Assembly: GCA_018241995.1 (NCBI GenBank)
Contig: JAFECT010000004.1
Coordinates: 248,001-312,000 of the forward strand
Source of the DNA: Pseudomonadota bacterium
GTDB taxonomy: Bacteria > Pseudomonadota > Alphaproteobacteria > Caulobacterales > Caulobacteraceae
Length of the DNA: 64,000 nt
Direction: 5' to 3'
The position numbers and the translations under genes were made by a program. How positions within the stretch are numbered: the stretch's first letter is position 1; every line of letters starts with the position of its first letter. Below, piece after piece: positions 19,685-29,704 of this stretch. Below the pieces are notes generated by a model. That model saw only the letters and a list, made by a program, of their open reading frames with translations. It did no database searches and was not told where the DNA came from.

Positions 19685-20953
19685 ATGACCAAAGCCGCGA
19701 GCGGCGACACCAAGTCCACCCTGTACTGCTCCTTCTGCGGAAAGAGCCAGCACGAGGTGCGCAAGCTGATCGCCGGGCCCACCGTCTTCATCTGCGACGA
19801 GTGCGTCGAGCTCTGCATGGATATCATCCGTGAGGAGCACAAGATCGCCTTCGTCAAGTCGAAGGACGGCGTCCCCACCCCGAAGGAGATTCGGGAAGTG
19901 CTGGACGACTACGTCATCGGCCAGGACCACGCCAAGAAGGTCCTCGCGGTCGCGGTGCACAACCACTACAAGCGCCTCAACCACGCTCAGAAGAACAATG
20001 ACGTCGAGCTGGCCAAGTCCAACATCCTGCTGATCGGGCCGACCGGCTCGGGCAAGACGCTGTTGGCCCAGACCCTGGCGCGCATCATCGACGTGCCCTT
20101 CACCATGGCCGACGCCACGACCCTGACCGAAGCCGGTTACGTCGGTGAAGACGTCGAGAACATCATCCTGAAGCTGCTCCAAGCCGCCGACTACAACGTC
20201 GAACGCGCCCAGCGCGGCATTGTCTACATTGACGAAGTCGACAAGATCAGCCGCAAGTCCGACAACCCCTCGATCACGCGGGACGTCTCGGGCGAAGGCG
20301 TGCAGCAGGCCCTGCTGAAGATCATGGAAGGCACCGTGGCCTCGGTGCCCCCGCAGGGCGGTCGCAAGCATCCCCAGCAGGAATTCCTGCAGGTCGACAC
20401 CACCAACATCCTGTTCATCTGCGGCGGCGCCTTCGCCGGCCTCGAGAAGATCATCTCGGGCCGCGGCAAGGGCTCCTCGATCGGCTTCGGCGCCAAGGTG
20501 GCCGATCCGGAAGAGCGCCGCACGGGCGAGCTGCTGCGCGGCGTGGAGCCGGACGACCTGCTGCGCTTCGGCCTGATCCCGGAATTCATCGGCCGCCTGC
20601 CCGTGCTGGCGACCCTGGAAGACCTGGACGAAGTGGCCCTGGTCAAGATCCTGACCGAGCCCAAGAACGCGCTCATCAAGCAGTACCAGCGCCTGTTCGA
20701 GATGGAGAACGTCGGCCTCACCTTCACCGACGACGCCCTGCACGGCGTCGCCAAGAAGGCCATCCTGCGCAAGACCGGCGCGCGCGGCCTGCGCTCGATC
20801 CTGGAAGGCATCCTGCTCGAGACCATGTTCGAGCTGCCGACCTACCAGGGCGTTGAGGAAGTGGTGATCAACGGCGAAGTGGTCGAAGGCCGCGCCCAGC
20901 CGCTGATGATCTACGCCGAGCGCCGCGACAAGGAAGCGGGCGCCGCGTCGTAA
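19685..20953 (+). CDS. clpX: ATP-dependent Clp protease ATP-binding subunit ClpX
   Basis: A 422-residue AAA+ unfoldase that feeds ClpP. Seen: N-terminal zinc-binding C4 domain (LYCSFCGKS...[10 protein letters not shown]), Walker [13 protein letters not shown] near residue 117, the pore motif [10 protein letters not shown], Walker [11 protein letters not shown] and the ClpP-docking IGF loop in [11 protein letters not shown]. The C-terminal sensor-2 region is [11 protein letters not shown]. Clp substrates in this family include cell-cycle regulators. It has its own promoter region (19483-19684) and a strong terminator, consistent with independent transcription from clpP. Confidence 0.98.
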   Translation: MTKAASGDTKSTLYCSFCGKSQHEVRKLIAGPTVFICDECVELCMDIIREEHKIAFVKSKDGVPTPKEIREVLDDYVIGQDHAKKVLAVAVHNHYKRLNHAQKNNDVELAKSNILLIGPTGSGKTLLAQTLARIIDVPFTMADATTLTEAGYVGEDVENIILKLLQAADYNVERAQRGIVYIDEVDKISRKSDNPSITRDVSGEGVQQALLKIMEGTVASVPPQGGRKHPQQEFLQVDTTNILFICGGAFAGLEKIISGRGKGSSIGFGAKVADPEERRTGELLRGVEPDDLLRFGLIPEFIGRLPVLATLEDLDEVALVKILTEPKNALIKQYQRLFEMENVGLTFTDDALHGVAKKAILRKTGARGLRSILEGILLETMFELPTYQGVEEVVINGEVVEGRAQPLMIYAERRDKEAGAAS

Positions 20954-20978
20954 GATGCAAGCCAGTCTGGTTTTGAGG

Positions 20979-21004
20979 AGGCCCCCGTCGGAAGGCGGGG
21001 GCCT
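20979..21004 (+). terminator. Rho-independent terminator of clpX
   Basis: A 9-bp perfect GC-rich stem (20979-20987 with 20996-21004) with an 8-base loop, followed by TTCTCTT, 26 bp after the clpX stop. Confidence 0.8.
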
Positions 21005-21329
21005 TTCTCTTGCCGTCCGCGGGGTGAGGAATTGGCGCCACAGGCCGCCTGGACCGCGTCGCACCCACTTTCGCCCACAGATTCTCGTCGTCCCGCACGA
21101 ACCATCCCTTGCCTTGCCGAGTTATGGTCGCGCAGTACCAGCTTGGCCGCGGGGGTGCGGCGTGTGGGCGCCATTCAAGGGTGGTGCTTGAACGTGGTGA
21201 CCCCGGGGCCACATAGTCTTCGAACACCCGCCGTGAATCGGCGGTCCGGAATGGAGCGCCCGGCACGTCGTCGGGCCAACCCCTGCCGGAGGTCGGCGAG
21301 TTCATCGTCGATCAGGGAGAGCACGCATC
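21005..21329 (+). other. clpX-lon intergenic region without a gene
   Basis: 325 bp between the clpX terminator and the lon ATG. Open frames here are short and lack family resemblance or ribosome sites. CTTGAA at 21187-21192 followed after 16 bases by CCACATAG (21209-21216) loosely resembles an alphaproteobacterial heat-shock promoter (CTTG / CYTATnT). The region presumably holds the lon promoter(s) and a leader of about 100 bases. Nothing else is recognisable. Confidence 0.5.
21187..21216 (+). promoter_or_regulatory. Possible heat-shock (sigma-32-type) promoter of lon
   Basis: CTTGAA, then 16 bases, then CCACATAG. The -35 element is good and the -10 match is partial. Lon is heat-shock controlled in many proteobacteria, which is why the match is noted. 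Confidence 0.3.
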
Positions 21330-23723
<2,394 letters not shown>

Positions 23724-23754
23724 TCCGGCCCCGGATTAGGGCTTTATCCAAAAA

Positions 23755-23787
23755 AAACGCGGTCTGGAGTCCCTCCAGGCCGCGTTT
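23755..23787 (+). terminator. Rho-independent terminator of lon
   Basis: A 14-bp stem (23755-23768 with 23774-23787) with one G-U wobble and loop GTCCC, followed by CCCTTTT. An A7 run precedes the stem. Confidence 0.85.
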
Positions 23788-23899
23788 CCCTTTTGACGGG
23801 AACGGATTCCTGCTCTCTTATCGGGCCTCAGCGACGCGTCGAATCGGGGGTAGCCCAGCGTGTCGCCCGCTCCAGGATAAAAGGGCTGGGAGAGAAAAG

Positions 23900-24175
23900 A
23901 TGACGAAAGCCGAACTGGTCGCCGCGATCGCGGACAAAGCTGGCCTCAGCCGGGATCAAGCCAAGAAGGCGCTGGACGCCTTCACCGACTCCGTGGTGGG
24001 CGCGCTGAAGAAGGGCGAGGACGTGCGTCTCGTCGGCTTCGGCACCTTCCTGCCGGTCACCCGCGCCGCGGGCATGGCGCGCAACCCGCGCACCGGCCAA
24101 TCGGTCGCTCGCCCGGCCTCGAAGACTGCGCGCTTCCGCGTCGGCGAAGGCCTCAAGGGCTCGCTGAACGGCTGA
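23900..24175 (+). CDS. hupB: HU-family DNA-binding protein
   Basis: A 91-residue histone-like dimer that bends DNA. It starts MTKAELVAAIADKAGLS. The DNA-binding signature is present as VGFGTFLPVTRAAGMARNPR, followed by the arm returning to the C-terminal helix. ATG at 23900 is preceded by GGGAGAGAAA. Position directly after lon is the conserved arrangement in proteobacteria, and its own terminator follows. HupB rather than IHF is chosen because of this synteny and length. Confidence 0.95.
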   Translation: MTKAELVAAIADKAGLSRDQAKKALDAFTDSVVGALKKGEDVRLVGFGTFLPVTRAAGMARNPRTGQSVARPASKTARFRVGEGLKGSLNG

Positions 24176-24196
24176 TCCAGACGGATCGACAAGACG

Positions 24197-24226
24197 AAGG
24201 GCGCGGGCCTCAGGGTCCGCGCCCTT
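24197..24226 (+). terminator. Rho-independent terminator of hupB
   Basis: A 10-bp stem (24197-24206 with 24217-24226) with a 10-base loop and a T run continuing to 24229, 20 bp after the hupB stop. Confidence 0.8.
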
Positions 24227-24256
24227 TTTCTATGGGCGCGCACAGGGCAGGATTGA

Positions 24257-25057
24257 ATGAAAAACATTCTGAAAGGCTTGTTTGGCGGCAGAGCTGGGCA
24301 GAAGCCGGCGTTGGTTCCTCCAACGACCTCCCAGGCGCCGCTCACACCGAAAAGCGACCTGGAAGCGCTTTTGGCGGCCGCGAGCGTTGATCCGGAAAAA
24401 CGCGTAGAGTTTCAAAGCGCGCTGCTCGAAGCCGGTCTCTTTGCGGCGACGCCGGAGCGTCCCGAAACCGAAAGCGTGCGCGATCTAAAGGCAGGCGAGA
24501 AAGTCGCACTTCTTGAAGTGCCAGGCCCCTCTGGAACAAGCGCCGTCGCAATCTTCACTTCTCGGGAGCGGATCGTCGAAGCATTCGGACCTGCCACAGG
24601 ATTCATCGAAATGAAGGGGGCGACGCTTCTCAAGCTGGTCGCCGCTCGCGGAGCCTTCCTAAACCCTGGCTCAGCCCATCGCGTCTATTGGAACTCCAAC
24701 GAACTTGCCCAACTCTTGGGAAAGCCCACCACTTGGAACGTGGAGAAGGACACGAAAGTGCTCCTGGGTGCTCCGGCCGAGCCGCCAAAGGCGTTGATGG
24801 CCCGCATCCAGGAATTGCTGGAGCCGGAAAGGCGGATCAACGAGGCTTGGTTTGCGCTCGCGCATTGGCCTGAGATTGGCGAATGGTCTTGGTACCTGGA
24901 TGTCCGCACAGAACTAGCGGCGGAAGACGTGAGCGAATTGCTCGCGCCAGCATTTCAAGCCGCCGCGCTCGAGGGGCGCACACTAAACATGATAGTCAGG
25001 CCGCAAAGCGAGACCAACGGCGCAGGAATTAGACTACTCCCGGCGACCGGCCACTGA
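24257..25057 (+). CDS. SseB-family protein
   Basis: 266 residues. The N-terminal half (about 36-140) fits the SseB N-terminal domain: LEALLAAASVDPEKRVEFQS, a short beta-rich core and a LVAARGAFLNPGSAHRVYWN end. The C-terminal half fits SseB_C (PPKALMARIQELLEPERRIN, GEWSWYLDVRTEL). SseB of E. coli relieves serine sensitivity when overexpressed; the molecular role is unknown. GC is lower than in its neighbours, with many aaa, gaa and ctt codons, so it may have arrived separately. It is a single gene between the hupB terminator and tRNA-Val. Confidence 0.8.
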   Translation: MKNILKGLFGGRAGQKPALVPPTTSQAPLTPKSDLEALLAAASVDPEKRVEFQSALLEAGLFAATPERPETESVRDLKAGEKVALLEVPGPSGTSAVAIFTSRERIVEAFGPATGFIEMKGATLLKLVAARGAFLNPGSAHRVYWNSNELAQLLGKPTTWNVEKDTKVLLGAPAEPPKALMARIQELLEPERRINEAWFALAHWPEIGEWSWYLDVRTELAAEDVSELLAPAFQAAALEGRTLNMIVRPQSETNGAGIRLLPATGH

Positions 25058-25099
25058 ATACGGTGGGCATCCGGCGCATCAATCGACAACTGAAGCCGA

Positions 25100-25174
25100 T
25101 GGTGGGCGGCGAGGGGATCGAACCCCCGACCTACTGGGTGTAAACCAGACGCTCTACCGCTGAGCTAGCCGCCC
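25100..25174 (-). tRNA. tRNA-Val (anticodon TAC)
   Basis: 75 bases including encoded CCA (complement of 25100-25102). Acceptor GGGCGGC pairs with GCCGCCC, D arm GCTC/GAGC, anticodon loop TTTACAC with anticodon TAC, T arm GGGGG-TTCGATC-CCCTC. The first anticodon-stem pair (27-43) is a T-T mismatch, leaving four good pairs. Otherwise canonical. Confidence 0.95.
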
Positions 25175-25236
25175 GCACCGTGGGGCGCGTAGATGCCGCC
25201 GGAACGCGGCGCTGGCAAGCGGCAATACGATGCGCC

Positions 25237-25461
25237 TCACCCCTGCCCCTTCGGCGCCCACTGGAACACTTCCGCCAGGGGCACGCCGAACACTTCTGCG
25301 ATCCGGAAGGCGACTTCCAGCGAGGGCGAGTACTTGCCCGCCTCGATGGCGGCGATGGTCTGGCGCGTGACCCCGATGCGCTGGCCGAGCTCGGCTTGCG
25401 ACATCTCGCCGGCATGGAAGCGCAGGGTGCGGATTTGATTGGTGATCACACCCTCGATCAT
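25237..25461 (-). CDS. Small XRE-type HTH transcriptional regulator
   Basis: 74 residues, essentially one Cro/C1 helix-turn-helix: RTLRFHAGEMSQAELGQRIG, VTRQTIAAIEAGKYSPSL and FRIAEVFGVPLAEVFQW. It resembles short regulators of the YozG type that sit next to small membrane proteins. Its ATG overlaps the stop of the upstream membrane-protein gene by 4 bases (ATGA), so the two are co-translated. It likely represses its own operon through the palindrome at 25914-25931; this is inferred from position. Confidence 0.88.
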   Translation of the reverse strand: MIEGVITNQIRTLRFHAGEMSQAELGQRIGVTRQTIAAIEAGKYSPSLEVAFRIAEVFGVPLAEVFQWAPKGQG

Positions 25462-25883
25462 GCGTGCCTGCGATAGCTCAGGACGACGGCGCCGTAGCGC
25501 ACAACCTCGGCCGCCACGATCATCGCCAGGGCGGCGTTGACGATGGTCCAGCCGTTGGAGGTGAAGGGCATCACCACGCCCGTGAGGATCATCCCCGCCA
25601 TCAGCACGCCATAGCCCCAGGTCGCGGCGCGGCCGGCAATCGCGCGGTCCCGCTCGTCCATCGGCATGCGCGCGTCCTCCCGCGCGCCCAAGCGTAGCGC
25701 CAGCCACCCGATCCCCAGGATCGCCACGCGCGCAACCGCCGCGATGCCATAGAGCCAGAGCTGGCGCAGGTTCGGCAGGGCCTCGGACGCCGGGTGCTCC
25801 CCGGCCGTGATCACGAAGTAGGGCGTGAAGGTCAGGGCCATCGCCAGCAGCGACAGCCAGGCGATTTTCTCGCGGTACGGCAT
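25458..25883 (-). CDS. Small four-TM membrane protein paired with an HTH regulator
   Basis: 141 residues. Hydrophobic segments lie near 8-26 (WLSLLAMALTFTPYFVITA), 41-60 (LWLYGIAAVARVAILGIGWL), 83-101 and 110-130. No catalytic motif is seen, and no family is confidently named; such proteins are commonly paired with YozG-like HTH regulators. ATG at 25883 is preceded by GGGGATGACGAG; an in-frame ATG at 25940 would overlap the palindromic operator and is less likely. Function unknown. Confidence 0.8.
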   Translation of the reverse strand: MPYREKIAWLSLLAMALTFTPYFVITAGEHPASEALPNLRQLWLYGIAAVARVAILGIGWLALRLGAREDARMPMDERDRAIAGRAATWGYGVLMAGMILTGVVMPFTSNGWTIVNAALAMIVAAEVVRYGAVVLSYRRHA

Positions 25884-25913
25884 CTCGTCATCCCCGATCT
25901 GTGTCGAGGGTGA

Positions 25914-25931
25914 TGTAAAAGATTTTTTACA
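25914..25931. promoter_or_regulatory. Perfect palindromic operator TGTAAAA-N4-TTTTACA
   Basis: 7-bp arms 25914-25920 and 25925-25931 with spacer GATT, an AT-rich island in GC-rich DNA. It lies 31 bases upstream of the membrane-protein start in the HTH operon. It is the most likely autoregulatory site for the XRE regulator. Confidence 0.65.
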
Positions 25932-25957
25932 CGACGTCAAATATGCCGAACATGCGG

Positions 25958-26692
25958 CTAGCCCACGTCCGCCGTGCTGGGCGCCGCTCCGGCAGGCGAC
26001 GGCGCGGTATAGCGGCCGAGGTCGTGCAGGCCGAGGCGCTGCTCGATACGGGCGATCTGATCGACCGCCATGTCGAAGCCGTCGCCCTTGAACTGGGCCT
26101 TTTCGATCTCCTCGAAGCGGTCGCCCATCTCCTCGAACTGCTTCTTGGACATGGTCTTGCGCCAGGCCTGGAACACGATGGTGTCCTCGAACGCCGTGTG
26201 CGCCTCGTACATGCGGGTGAAGCCCTCGAGCGCCTTGGCGAGGGGCTCGGCGTCCGCCGCCGAAACCTTGCCCGAAGCCGTGCGAGACTGGACGTAGGCC
26301 GTCAGTTCGCGGCCGCGATCGTGCTGCGCCTTGAGCGTGCCGACGAGGCCGCCGGCCTCACCTCCCGCCTTCTGCACGGCGGGGAAGATGAACTGCTCCT
26401 CCAGTTTCCGCTCGTGGTAGTCCTCTCCGAAGTTGCGGAACAATGAGGCGGCTTCGCCCAGGGCGCCGGCGTCGAGCTTCGAGGCGTCCGCGCGCAGCAG
26501 GCTTGCGGTCTCGCGATAGACCACCAGCACCCGGCGCAGCACGCCGTGCTCGCGCATCAGGTCCTCGGTCGCGGAGATGTCGGCCTCGGCGCCTTGCTTG
26601 TCCTTCCCTCCGTTGCAGGCGGCGAGCGCCGTGGCGACTCCAAGGCCGGCGACAATGGCGAAGCGGCGCGACGGATCGGGCGAAACGGGCAT
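25958..26692 (-). CDS. Hemerythrin-like (HHE) domain lipoprotein
   Basis: 244 residues. A lipobox LAAC puts the lipidated Cys at residue 26 after a Tat/Sec-like RRFAIVAGLGVATA stretch, so it is envelope-anchored. The four-helix HHE domain shows the expected metal ligands: REHGVLRRVL, DYHERKLEEQFIFP, KAQHDRGREL and YEAHTAFEDTIVF. Such domains bind a di-iron centre and sense or store O2 or handle NO; the exact use here is unknown. It is transcribed alone, ending 75 bp upstream of the start of the HTH/membrane-protein operon. Confidence 0.88.
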   Translation of the reverse strand: MPVSPDPSRRFAIVAGLGVATALAACNGGKDKQGAEADISATEDLMREHGVLRRVLVVYRETASLLRADASKLDAGALGEAASLFRNFGEDYHERKLEEQFIFPAVQKAGGEAGGLVGTLKAQHDRGRELTAYVQSRTASGKVSAADAEPLAKALEGFTRMYEAHTAFEDTIVFQAWRKTMSKKQFEEMGDRFEEIEKAQFKGDGFDMAVDQIARIEQRLGLHDLGRYTAPSPAGAAPSTADVG

Positions 26693-26837
26693 GGCTTACT
26701 CTCCAGTGCCGGCAACAACCGCCGAGCGGGGTCATTGATCCGCCGTCACCAAACCGTCATGCAGCCCATGATATTCTACTACCGTGCTAGGCATAGGAGC
26801 CGGCATCCGGCCGGCGGCCTAGCCGCAGAGGACGGAT

Positions 26838-28235
26838 ATGGATCGCAACGATCCCGAGTTCCTGGCTCTTTCGAGCCGCATCCAAGCCTACGATTTCCAC
26901 AAGCCCGACGAACCCCGCTCTTTCGGCGCCCGCGTGCGCCAAGAATGCGGCTGGCCCGCCCGCAAGGCGGAGCGGGTCATCGCCGAGTACCGCCGCTTCC
27001 TGATCCTGGCCGGCGCCTGCGACCACCCGGTGAGCCCCTCGCCGGAGGTCGACAAGGTCTGGCACCTGCACCTGACCGACACCCGCCGTTACTGGGGCGA
27101 GTTCTGCCCCGATGTTCTGGGCCGGCCCTTCCATCACGAGCCCAGCCGCGGCGGCCGCGATGAGCATCTGCGGCTGAAGCTGCAGTACCAGATGACCCTG
27201 TCGTCCTACGCTCGTCTGTTCGGCGAGGCGCCGCCGGCGGACCTGTGGCCGGAAGATCCCGAGGCAGGGCCGGTCCGGCGTGTGATCGCGCGGGTGAGGA
27301 GCCTGCGCCTGCCCTCCCCTATCCTCGGAGCGCCCTTCCTGCTCGCGGCCGCAGGCTGTGCGGCCCTCGTCGACTCGGCCTCGCCCGGCGCGATCCAGGG
27401 GCCGGAGTTCCTGGTGCTTTACGCCCTGGTCGCCTTCGTGGCCCTGGTGGTGATGAGCCTGCTGCAGAGCCGGGCCCTGAGGCCCAAGGGCCCGACCGTT
27501 CGCGCCGAGAACCTCGATCCTTACGAGCTGGCCTATCTCGCCGGCGGGGCACCGCGGGTCGTGCAGACGGCCCTGACGCGACTTTACCTCGCCGGACACG
27601 TCGCCATGGCGCCCGGCGGCACGATCCCCGTCGAGGCCACGCCCCTGCCCGACAGCGCCTCGCCGGTAGAGGTTGAAGTCATGGCCGCCGTGCGCAACGG
27701 AGCGTTCAAACGAGGCAAGCTGACCGGCGCCTTCCGCTGGCTGCGCGACAACCTTACGGCGCGCGGCCTATTGCCGAACCCGCGGGCCAAGGGCCGGGCC
27801 TGGACCATCTTCCTGCTGGTGATCGGAGCGCTGATCGCCTTCGGCATCGTGCGGCTGGGCTTCGGCATAGAGAACCGGCGGCCTGTCGCTCTGCTGGTGA
27901 TGATGATGCTCGTCTCAGGGTTTCTGGGCCTGATCGTCACCGGGATCGGTATCGGCGGGCGCGGCCGGGTGCGCCGCATGATCGAAGCGGCCAAGCCGCG
28001 TGTGCCGCGCACCGCCGAAACCAACGACCCCCATGTGCTGGCCAGCGTCGCGCTGTGGGGCGTCGGGGCGCTGGTCGCGGTCGATCTCTTGGACTTCCGT
28101 CACGCAGCGCACGCCGCTTCGCTCGCGGCCGTGGCGCCTGGTGGGTGGAACGGGGCCGGCTGCAGCAGCGCCACGAGTGGCGGCTGCGGCGGGGGTGGCG
28201 GCGGCTGCGGCGGCGGAGGCGGTTGCGGGGGCTGA
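26838..28235 (+). CDS. TIGR04222-type membrane protein with Gly/Cys-rich tail
   Basis: 465 residues. The N-terminal domain (about 1-140) has VDKVWHLHLTDTRRYWGEFC and PFHHEPSRGG. TM segments follow near 168-185, 195-212, 320-336, 345-375 and about 410, with the TIGR04222-like middle part LDPYELAYLAGGAPRVVQTA. The last about 30 residues are nearly all Gly with several Cys (GGCGGGGGGCGG), the hallmark of this family's tail. The function of the family is not established. The ATG at 26838 is preceded by AGAGGACGG. A single gene, divergent from the hemerythrin gene. Confidence 0.82.
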   Translation: MDRNDPEFLALSSRIQAYDFHKPDEPRSFGARVRQECGWPARKAERVIAEYRRFLILAGACDHPVSPSPEVDKVWHLHLTDTRRYWGEFCPDVLGRPFHHEPSRGGRDEHLRLKLQYQMTLSSYARLFGEAPPADLWPEDPEAGPVRRVIARVRSLRLPSPILGAPFLLAAAGCAALVDSASPGAIQGPEFLVLYALVAFVALVVMSLLQSRALRPKGPTVRAENLDPYELAYLAGGAPRVVQTALTRLYLAGHVAMAPGGTIPVEATPLPDSASPVEVEVMAAVRNGAFKRGKLTGAFRWLRDNLTARGLLPNPRAKGRAWTIFLLVIGALIAFGIVRLGFGIENRRPVALLVMMMLVSGFLGLIVTGIGIGGRGRVRRMIEAAKPRVPRTAETNDPHVLASVALWGVGALVAVDLLDFRHAAHAASLAAVAPGGWNGAGCSSATSGGCGGGGGGCGGGGGCGG

Positions 28236-28317
28236 CCCCGCACGGCCCTCAGGACGCCGGTTGATCCCCCGCGCACATCGACGCAATCTGCCGCGCCAGT
28301 TCAAGGGGGAGAAGGTC

Positions 28318-29577
28318 GTGGTTTCCAGACGTCTGTTCATCGGAGCCGCGGCCGCGGCGTCCTTCGCCGGGCCGGCTCTCGCAGCCAAGCCGAAGCACGC
28401 GTCCAAGCCCAAGGCGGCCGCCAAGCCGGGCTCACTCGCGGCCAACGCCAAGCCGATCTCGAAGGAGGAGCGCCAGGCGCGCATCGCCAAGGCGCAGCGG
28501 CTGATGGGCGAGCAGGGCGTCGGCGCCCTGCTGGTCGAGTCGGGCTCCACCCTCGACTACTTCACCGGCGTGCAGTGGCATCGTTCCGAGCGCGTCACCG
28601 CGGCGGTGATCCCAGCCAAGGGCGAGGTGATCATCGTCACCCCGCACTTCGAGGAGCCCTCGGTGCGCGAGACCTTCCAGGTCGGCGGCGACGTGCGGCC
28701 CTGGGACGAGCACGAGAATCCCTTCGCCCTGATCGCCAAGTCGATCGCCGACCGCGGCGGCGCGGGCAAGCCGCTGGCCATCGAGTCCACCACCCGCTTC
28801 TACATCGTCGATCAGGTGCAGAAGGCCGGCAATTTCCAGATCACGCCCGGCGACCCGGTCGTGCGCCCCTGCCGCATGTTCAAGTCGCCGCACGAACTGG
28901 CCCTGATGCAGTGCGCCAGCGACATCACCATGGCCGCCTACGCCCGCGTCTATCCGCAGGTTCAGAAAGGCATGACCCAGCACGACATCGCGCGCCTGAT
29001 GGACCAGGCCACGGCGGAGCTCGGCGGCGGCGGCGAAGGCTTCTCCCTGGTGCTGCTGAACGAGGCGGCCGCCTATCCGCACGGCTCGCGCCAGCCGCAG
29101 ACGGTTAAGGACGGCGGGGTGGTGCTGATGGACTGCGGCACCAGCGTCCACGGCTATCAGTCGGACATCTCGCGCACCTGGGTCCACGGCCGGCCGTCCA
29201 AGCGCCAGCGCAAGGTGTGGGACACCGTGAAGCGCGGCCAGGAGATTGCCCTGGAGACCGCGAAGCTCGGCACGCCCTGTGGCGCCATCGACCGCGCCGT
29301 GCGCGCCTACTATGAGCGCGAAGGCTGGGGCCCCGGCTACAACCTGCCCGGCCTCTCGCACCGCACCGGCCACGGCATCGGCATGGACGGCCACGAGAAC
29401 CCCTATCTGGTGCTCAGCGACGACACGCCACTGGAGCCTGGCATGTGCTTCTCCGACGAACCCGGCCTCTACATCCCCGGGGAGTTCGGCATCCGGCTGG
29501 AGGATTGCTGGCACATGACCGAGACCGGCCCGAAGCTGTTCTCGGGTCTGGCCAAGTCTCTCGATAACCCGATCTGA
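28318..29577 (+). CDS. M24 family metallopeptidase (Xaa-Pro aminopeptidase-like), Tat-exported
   Basis: 419 residues. The N-terminus VVSRRLFIGAAAAASFAG looks like a twin-arginine signal (SRRLFIG), ending GPALA. The creatinase N-domain (SGSTLDYFTGVQWH) precedes the pita-bread catalytic domain. All metal ligands are visible: two Asp in MDCGTSVHGYQSDISRTW, His in HRTGHGIGMDGHE, Glu in SDEPGLYIPG and Glu in GIRLEDCWH. It would release N-terminal residues before proline in the periplasm. GTG start at 28318 has GGGGGAG upstream. First gene of a same-strand run of exported peptidases. Confidence 0.92.
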   Translation: MVSRRLFIGAAAAASFAGPALAAKPKHASKPKAAAKPGSLAANAKPISKEERQARIAKAQRLMGEQGVGALLVESGSTLDYFTGVQWHRSERVTAAVIPAKGEVIIVTPHFEEPSVRETFQVGGDVRPWDEHENPFALIAKSIADRGGAGKPLAIESTTRFYIVDQVQKAGNFQITPGDPVVRPCRMFKSPHELALMQCASDITMAAYARVYPQVQKGMTQHDIARLMDQATAELGGGGEGFSLVLLNEAAAYPHGSRQPQTVKDGGVVLMDCGTSVHGYQSDISRTWVHGRPSKRQRKVWDTVKRGQEIALETAKLGTPCGAIDRAVRAYYEREGWGPGYNLPGLSHRTGHGIGMDGHENPYLVLSDDTPLEPGMCFSDEPGLYIPGEFGIRLEDCWHMTETGPKLFSGLAKSLDNPI

Positions 29578-29582
29578 TCCCG

Positions 29583-29619
29583 CTCCTCCCCCGAAAAGCG
29601 GCAGCGTTCGGGGGAGGAG
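29583..29619. terminator. Strong hairpin between M24 and M13 peptidase genes
   Basis: A perfect 13-bp stem (29583-29595 with 29607-29619) and an 11-base loop. No T run follows on either strand, so it may stabilise mRNA or terminate weakly. Confidence 0.5.
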
Positions 29620-29704
29620 AAATGACGGATTTGTAATGCGGGCCCCGTGGACGGCGCTCGCGATCCCTAGCACTGTCCGCCCCGCAGATTTCTCGGGGAT
29701 CACT

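Noticed and set aside
28150..28235. Gly/Cys-rich C-terminus as a bacteriocin-like peptide gene
   Set aside because: It is in frame with and fused to a multi-TM protein; such tails are typical of the family.
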